64,000 nt of DNA from Paenibacillus azoreducens (lineage in GTDB: Bacteria > Bacillota > Bacilli > Paenibacillales > Paenibacillaceae), in NCBI RefSeq assembly GCF_021654775.1, contig NZ_AP025343.1, positions 5,051,501-5,115,500 of the forward strand, in the 5' to 3' direction. Positions 59,845 through 64,000 of the stretch are shown one piece after another (positions within the stretch are counted from its first letter, which is position 1; each line of letters starts with the position of its first letter). The notes below the pieces were generated by a model. The model did not search any database and was not told where the DNA came from. It saw only the letters and a list, made by a program, of their open reading frames with translations. A program made the position numbers and the translations under genes.

Positions 59845-62800
59845 TCAGGCAATCTCAGCCTCGTCATTTTCCAAACGGACGGATACCAGCTTGGATACCC
59901 CGCCCTCTTCCATGGTAACGCCATACAAAACATCCGCTTCTTCCATCGTTCCTTTGCGGTGGGTCACGACGATAAACTGCGTTTGTTCGGAAAACTCCCT
60001 TAAGTATTGGGCAAACCGCACGACGTTAGCTTCGTCCAGCGCCGCTTCCACTTCATCCAGCACGCAAAACGGAACCGGTTTGACTTGCAGGATGGCGAAT
60101 AACAGCGCCATCGCCGTAAGCGCCCGCTCGCCGCCGGAAAGCAGCTGCAGGTTTTGCAGTTTTTTGCCCGGAGGCTGGGCGACGATATCGATGCCCGTCT
60201 CCAGCAGATGATCCGGATCGAGCAGGACCAAATCAGCGCGCCCGCCGCCGAACAGCTTGACGAACACGGTGCCGAACTCGTGGCGGATGGCGTCAAAGGT
60301 CTGTTTGAACCGTTTGGACATTTCATCATCCATCTCCCGGATGACCTCGTACAGCGTTGTTTTGGCTTCAACCAGATCCTCTTTCTGTTCGCTGAGGAAC
60401 TGGTAACGCTCGTTTACGCGCTGATACTCCTCGATAGCTCCGAGGTTGACGTCGCCCAGCGCGGTGATGCTGCGCTTCAGCTCGCGAACTTCGGCCTGTA
60501 CGGCCGGAACGTCTTCGGGAATCGGATATCTCATCTTGGCGAGTTCATAACTCAATTCATAATCCTCGCTCAGTTTCTTGAGGATGTTCTCCAGTTCCAC
60601 ATCGAGCCGGTTCACGCCGATTTCCGTTTGCCGGAGCTGATCTTCCACCGCCTTGAGCTGCGTCCGCTGCTCTTTCGTTTCGCTTTCATCCTGCTCCAGC
60701 TTTTTCGAAAGCTGCGTGCGGGCAGCCCGTTTGAAATCAAGCTGCTCCGAAGCTTGCTCCTTCTTCAGCTTGTAGCGGTTAAGATCCTCGATCTGCTGGA
60801 TCGATTCCTTGGCGTTGGTTTCCAGATCAGCTTCGATCGACGCCAGCAGCGTCTTGGATTGCCGCAGCTCTTTATCCTGAGAGTTAAAGTCGCTTTGCAT
60901 GCGGCGCAGCTGATCTTCGAGCGAGAAACACTCCTGATCGAGCTTACCCTCCCGGACTTTAAGCTGCGTCAGCCGGGTTTGGAGCTCTTCTTTGGCCGAT
61001 TCGCTTGCCTTGCGGGCAAACTCCGCGGCCTGAATCGCCTGATGCGTTGCTTTCTCTTCCTCCTCCAACTGAGCAAGCTTTTTCACAGCTTCATCCCGCG
61101 ACTTTTGGAGTTCCCGGTTTTCTTCGTTAAATCCGTCTTTCTCTTGTCCCGCCATTTCAACCTGTTCAAGCACATGCTTCAGCTCATGATCCAGCTGCTT
61201 CAAATCCCCTGACAAGTTCTGTTCTTCGATGCGTTTCTCGTCGCCGGTATGGCGGAGCCCATCCAGTTTCTCCTGCGTCTCGGCAAGCTGATCTTTCACA
61301 TCCTGGATGCTTTGGGCCAGCTTGCGCAATTGACTTTCCGTATCGGTTATTTCCTGGTCCAACTGGTCGAGCTGGCGTTTGCGGCCAAGCAGGTTGTTGT
61401 TTTTTTTATGCTGACTGCCCCCTGTCATCGATCCGCCCGCATTAACGACGTCGCCCTCCAGCGTAACGACCCGGTAACGGTATTGGCAGCGAGCAGCGAT
61501 TTTATTCGCTACCTCCAGACTTTCCGCCAAAATGACGTTACCGAGCAGGCTGCCGATGATCGGAGCGTATTTGCCATCGTACTCGACCAAATCCGCCGCG
61601 ATGCCGATAAAACCTTCCACGCCTTCCACCATGGAACGGTCGCCCGAGGAAATAAGGCGCGGACGGATGACATCCAGCGGCAGAAAGGTTGCCCTGCCAA
61701 GCTGTCGCTGCTTCAGAAAAGCAATCGCCTGGCGCGAAACGGCCTCGTTATCCATAACGATGTGCTGGAGCGATGCTCCAAGCGCGGTTTCTACAGCCAG
61801 CTCCAGCTTTTCCGGAACGCGCACCAAATCCGCAACCGCTCCATGTACGCCATGCAGAACCGATTTGCGCGCAGCTTTGAGCACTTCCTTGACGCCAAGT
61901 ATAAAGCCGTCGAAATCATTGGCCATTTCCTTCATCGTATCACGGCGGGAAATAAGCGCCTCCCGCTTTTGTTCCCATTTGCGCAGCATCGTCTGGCTTT
62001 CATCCAGCAGCTTCTGCAGCGACTGGTACCGTTCGCTTTCGGTTATGTAGCTGCCCCGAAGCTCACGGATTTCCCGGCCCAGCTTTTCGATATTCGCATC
62101 CAGCTGCTGCTTCCGGCCCATAAGCTCTTCCTTTTTGGCTTCCCATTTGCCTGTTTCCTCATCGGCCCGGCTCATCCGGCGCGCCAGCGCTTCCTGCTGC
62201 TGATCGGCGTAACGGATTTCGTTCCGGGCTTGAGCCATCTGGTTCATCAGCTCGAGAAGTGACCCCTTAAGGTTTTCCTCCTGCTGCTGGCTGATGCCGT
62301 CCGTTACCCCAGCCAACTTGGACTCTTCGGCGGACAAATGATCGCGCAGCTGCTTCAACTCTTCCTGTGAAGCTTCAAGTTTCGTCTTCAGCAGTTCGAT
62401 TTCGGCTTTTCTATCCTCAAAACGTTCATCGCCGGTGCTCAGCGCACCCAACAGCTGTTCACGGTTGGCTTCGAGGTTGCGTTTGCGTTCGCGCAGCACC
62501 TCCGCATAACCTTCGCTTTTCTCGTAGGCCTCGCTGTACTGCAGCAGCTCGCCCTGAAGCGTTTCGACCTCCGTCTCCAGCTTGCGCAAGGCCGCTCGGT
62601 CGCTCTCCAGCTTGGCGTCATGGGCCGACACCACGGTTGAAAGCTGAAGCTGCTCTTCCTGCAGCACCTTCAGCTTCGCGTTTGCCTCGCTCCATGCCGC
62701 ATGAATTTGTTCAATCTGATAGACATAAAGCGAAATTTCCTTGTTTTTCAACTGCTCACGCAGCTGTTTATAATGGACTGCCTTTTCGGATTGTTCTTTG

Positions 62801-63414
62801 AGCGGCCCGATTTGATCTTCCAGTTCAGTAACCAGGTCATGGATGCGGAGCAGATTCTGCTCGGTTTCATCCAGCTTGCGGACCGCATCTTTTTTCCGCG
62901 ATTTATATTTAACGATTCCGGACGCTTCCTCAAAAATGCCTCTCCGGTCCTCTGACCGCGTGCTTAAAATCTCCTCAATCCGGCCTTGTCCAATAATGGA
63001 GTAAGCCTCTTTGCCGATGCCGGTGTCCATAAAAAGCTCGGTAATGTCCTTAAGCCGGCAGGACTGCTTATTGATAAAATATTCACTATCTCCGCTCCGG
63101 TGTACCCGGCGCGTAACCGTAACCTCGTTAAAATCCAGAGACAGGGCATGGTCTTCATTATCCAGCGTCAGCGACACTTCGCCGAAATTGACGGCTTTAC
63201 GCGCGTCGCTCCCCGCAAAAATAATGTCCTCCATTTTTCCTCCGCGCAGCGATTTGGCGCTTTGTTCTCCCAGAACCCAGCGGATGCCGTCAGAAATGTT
63301 GCTTTTGCCGCTGCCGTTTGGACCTACGACCGCTGTAATGCCGCGGACAAACTCCATTTCGGTTTTGTCGGCAAATGATTTAAAACCCGATAATTCAATC
63401 CGCTTCAAAAACAT
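59845..63414 (-). CDS. smc: Chromosome segregation protein SMC
   Basis: Start at ATG 63414 (MFLKRIELSGFKSFADKTEM) behind AGAGGTGA gives 1,189 residues, standard for SMC. The Walker A VGPNGSGKSNISDGIRWVLG is near residue 30. Coiled coils flank a hinge at about 520-660 (GVHGAVADLVRVPEKLELAV; GGSMTGGS). The ABC signature LLSGGERALTAMALLFAIL and Walker B VLDEVEAALD are near the C-terminus. It folds and separates the chromosome with ScpAB. Confidence 0.98.
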   Translation of the reverse strand: MFLKRIELSGFKSFADKTEMEFVRGITAVVGPNGSGKSNISDGIRWVLGEQSAKSLRGGKMEDIIFAGSDARKAVNFGEVSLTLDNEDHALSLDFNEVTVTRRVHRSGDSEYFINKQSCRLKDITELFMDTGIGKEAYSIIGQGRIEEILSTRSEDRRGIFEEASGIVKYKSRKKDAVRKLDETEQNLLRIHDLVTELEDQIGPLKEQSEKAVHYKQLREQLKNKEISLYVYQIEQIHAAWSEANAKLKVLQEEQLQLSTVVSAHDAKLESDRAALRKLETEVETLQGELLQYSEAYEKSEGYAEVLRERKRNLEANREQLLGALSTGDERFEDRKAEIELLKTKLEASQEELKQLRDHLSAEESKLAGVTDGISQQQEENLKGSLLELMNQMAQARNEIRYADQQQEALARRMSRADEETGKWEAKKEELMGRKQQLDANIEKLGREIRELRGSYITESERYQSLQKLLDESQTMLRKWEQKREALISRRDTMKEMANDFDGFILGVKEVLKAARKSVLHGVHGAVADLVRVPEKLELAVETALGASLQHIVMDNEAVSRQAIAFLKQRQLGRATFLPLDVIRPRLISSGDRSMVEGVEGFIGIAADLVEYDGKYAPIIGSLLGNVILAESLEVANKIAARCQYRYRVVTLEGDVVNAGGSMTGGSQHKKNNNLLGRKRQLDQLDQEITDTESQLRKLAQSIQDVKDQLAETQEKLDGLRHTGDEKRIEEQNLSGDLKQLDHELKHVLEQVEMAGQEKDGFNEENRELQKSRDEAVKKLAQLEEEEKATHQAIQAAEFARKASESAKEELQTRLTQLKVREGKLDQECFSLEDQLRRMQSDFNSQDKELRQSKTLLASIEADLETNAKESIQQIEDLNRYKLKKEQASEQLDFKRAARTQLSKKLEQDESETKEQRTQLKAVEDQLRQTEIGVNRLDVELENILKKLSEDYELSYELAKMRYPIPEDVPAVQAEVRELKRSITALGDVNLGAIEEYQRVNERYQFLSEQKEDLVEAKTTLYEVIREMDDEMSKRFKQTFDAIRHEFGTVFVKLFGGGRADLVLLDPDHLLETGIDIVAQPPGKKLQNLQLLSGGERALTAMALLFAILQVKPVPFCVLDEVEAALDEANVVRFAQYLREFSEQTQFIVVTHRKGTMEEADVLYGVTMEEGGVSKLVSVRLENDEAEIA

Positions 63415-63489
63415 ATATCCCAAATCACCTCTAAACGTTATAATACCATAACCCTGCGCCATATAGGAGAGATAGCCTTAGCAACGAAG

Positions 63490-63552
63490 AAAGAGCAAAA
63501 AGCAGTCTGAAGGCTTCTGCCGTTCATTGTGTTCGACTGCTCTTTGCTCTTT
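63490..63552 (-). terminator. Large hairpin between rnc and smc
   Basis: AAAGAGCAAAGAGCAGTC pairs with GACTGCTTTTTGCTCTTT on the minus strand around a 27-base loop; the T-run is weak. It may be a terminator or an RNase III processing site, the latter notable beside rnc. Confidence 0.5.
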
Positions 63553-63581
63553 GTTTGTCCTTGACTTTCTACAGGGAGCCG

Positions 63582-64000
63582 TCAAATTTCAGCCAGTTTC
63601 AGCTGCTTCAGCGCAACTGCCGCAGCCTGCTGCTCGGCTTCTTTTTTGGAGCGGCCCGTTCCTCTTCCCACACGCTCATTCCCCATGTAAACCTCGGAGA
63701 CAAACTCGCGCTCATGTGCCGGACCCCGTTCTTCCACAATCCGGTATTCCAGAACGCCCATATTATGATGTTGCGTCAATTCCTGCAGTTCTGTCTTGTA
63801 ATCGCTCATCTGAAGATTATCCCCTGACTCGACTTGCGGAAAAACATAAGTTTGCAAAAACGAACGGGCTGCTTCCAGCCCCTGATCAAGATAAAGGGCA
63901 CCGACAAACGATTCAAACACATCCGCAAGCAGAGCCGGGCGGGTACGCCCGCCGGTCAGCTCTTCCCCTTTGCCAAGCAGCACGTACTGCCCGAATCCCA
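63582..64000 (-). CDS. rnc: Ribonuclease III (partial, N-terminus outside window)
   Basis: The C-terminal part of RNase III, open to the window edge. It begins in the nuclease domain ([35 protein letters not shown], with the catalytic Asp and Glu). It ends with the double-stranded-RNA-binding domain ([20 protein letters not shown], then [20 protein letters not shown]). It processes rRNA and mRNA. rnc-smc-ftsY order is conserved in Firmicutes. Confidence 0.95.
   Translation of the reverse strand, partial: GFGQYVLLGKGEELTGGRTRPALLADVFESFVGALYLDQGLEAARSFLQTYVFPQVESGDNLQMSDYKTELQELTQHHNMGVLEYRIVEERGPAHEREFVSEVYMGNERVGRGTGRSKKEAEQQAAAVALKQLKLAEI

Overview
The window looks like a chromosomal segment of a Gram-positive bacterium of the Paenibacillaceae (Paenibacillus-like). 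It carries the Firmicutes rnc-smc-ftsY-ylxM-ffh-rpsP-khpA-rimM-trmD-rplS-lepB-rbgA-rnhB-ylqG-ylqH-yraN block. Ribosome binding sites are strong AGGAGG types, and GTG and TTG starts are common. No rRNA, tRNA or CRISPR array was seen.

Positions 1 to about 9,066 are the right end of a prophage; its left end lies outside the window. It holds a leftward early region: the start of a RecT-like gene, a Rad50/SbcC-like ATPase, an AbrB-type regulator, small unknown proteins and a Cro-like regulator. A control region follows with four operator-like sites. The rightward lysogeny genes are a CI-like repressor, a membrane protein, an ImmA/IrrE protease and a large serine integrase. The element sits inside comM, whose 3' part continues at about 9,064-9,555. 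The integrase frame has no stop before the junction and runs on into comM out of frame.

Positions 9,556-15,270 return to host genes, all on the minus strand: a small membrane protein, an alpha/beta hydrolase, yraN, ylqH, a FliK-like ylqG and rnhB. Directly upstream of rnhB is a block of palindromic repeats with a 67-bp tandem array.

Positions 15,275-41,370 are the most notable part: a roughly 26-kb metabolic island between rbgA and rnhB, which are normally close neighbours. It encodes an FAD-domain-less, selenium-type xanthine dehydrogenase with its maturation proteins (YqeB, YqeC, MocA, XdhC), a xanthine/uracil permease, SsnA, YgfK, a dihydropyrimidinase-like hydrolase, YgeY, diaminopropionate ammonia-lyase, the YgeW carbamoyltransferase, carbamate kinase and RidA. 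It also encodes flavodoxin, both NfnAB transhydrogenase subunits and pyruvate:ferredoxin oxidoreductase. Read together, this is an anaerobic purine/urate fermentation route. Purine rings would be opened to a diaminopropionate-type product, which gives pyruvate and ammonia. Pyruvate would give acetyl-CoA and reduced ferredoxin, and the carbamoyl group would give ATP. A divergent YheO/DauR-type regulator and a shared palindromic box in front of both end operons suggest common control. Imperfect direct repeats lie at both edges.

Positions 41,364-64,000 hold the rest of the ancestral block, interrupted by accessory genes: a polysaccharide deacetylase, an MFS transporter with its HTH regulator, a GNAT acetyltransferase, an M20 dipeptidase, a hemolysin-III-type membrane protein, and an ECF sigma/anti-sigma pair with a secreted protein under twin ECF-type promoters. 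Three families of dispersed intergenic repeats occur here, some carrying transcription terminators. All function assignments come from reading motifs and gene order; no database search was possible.
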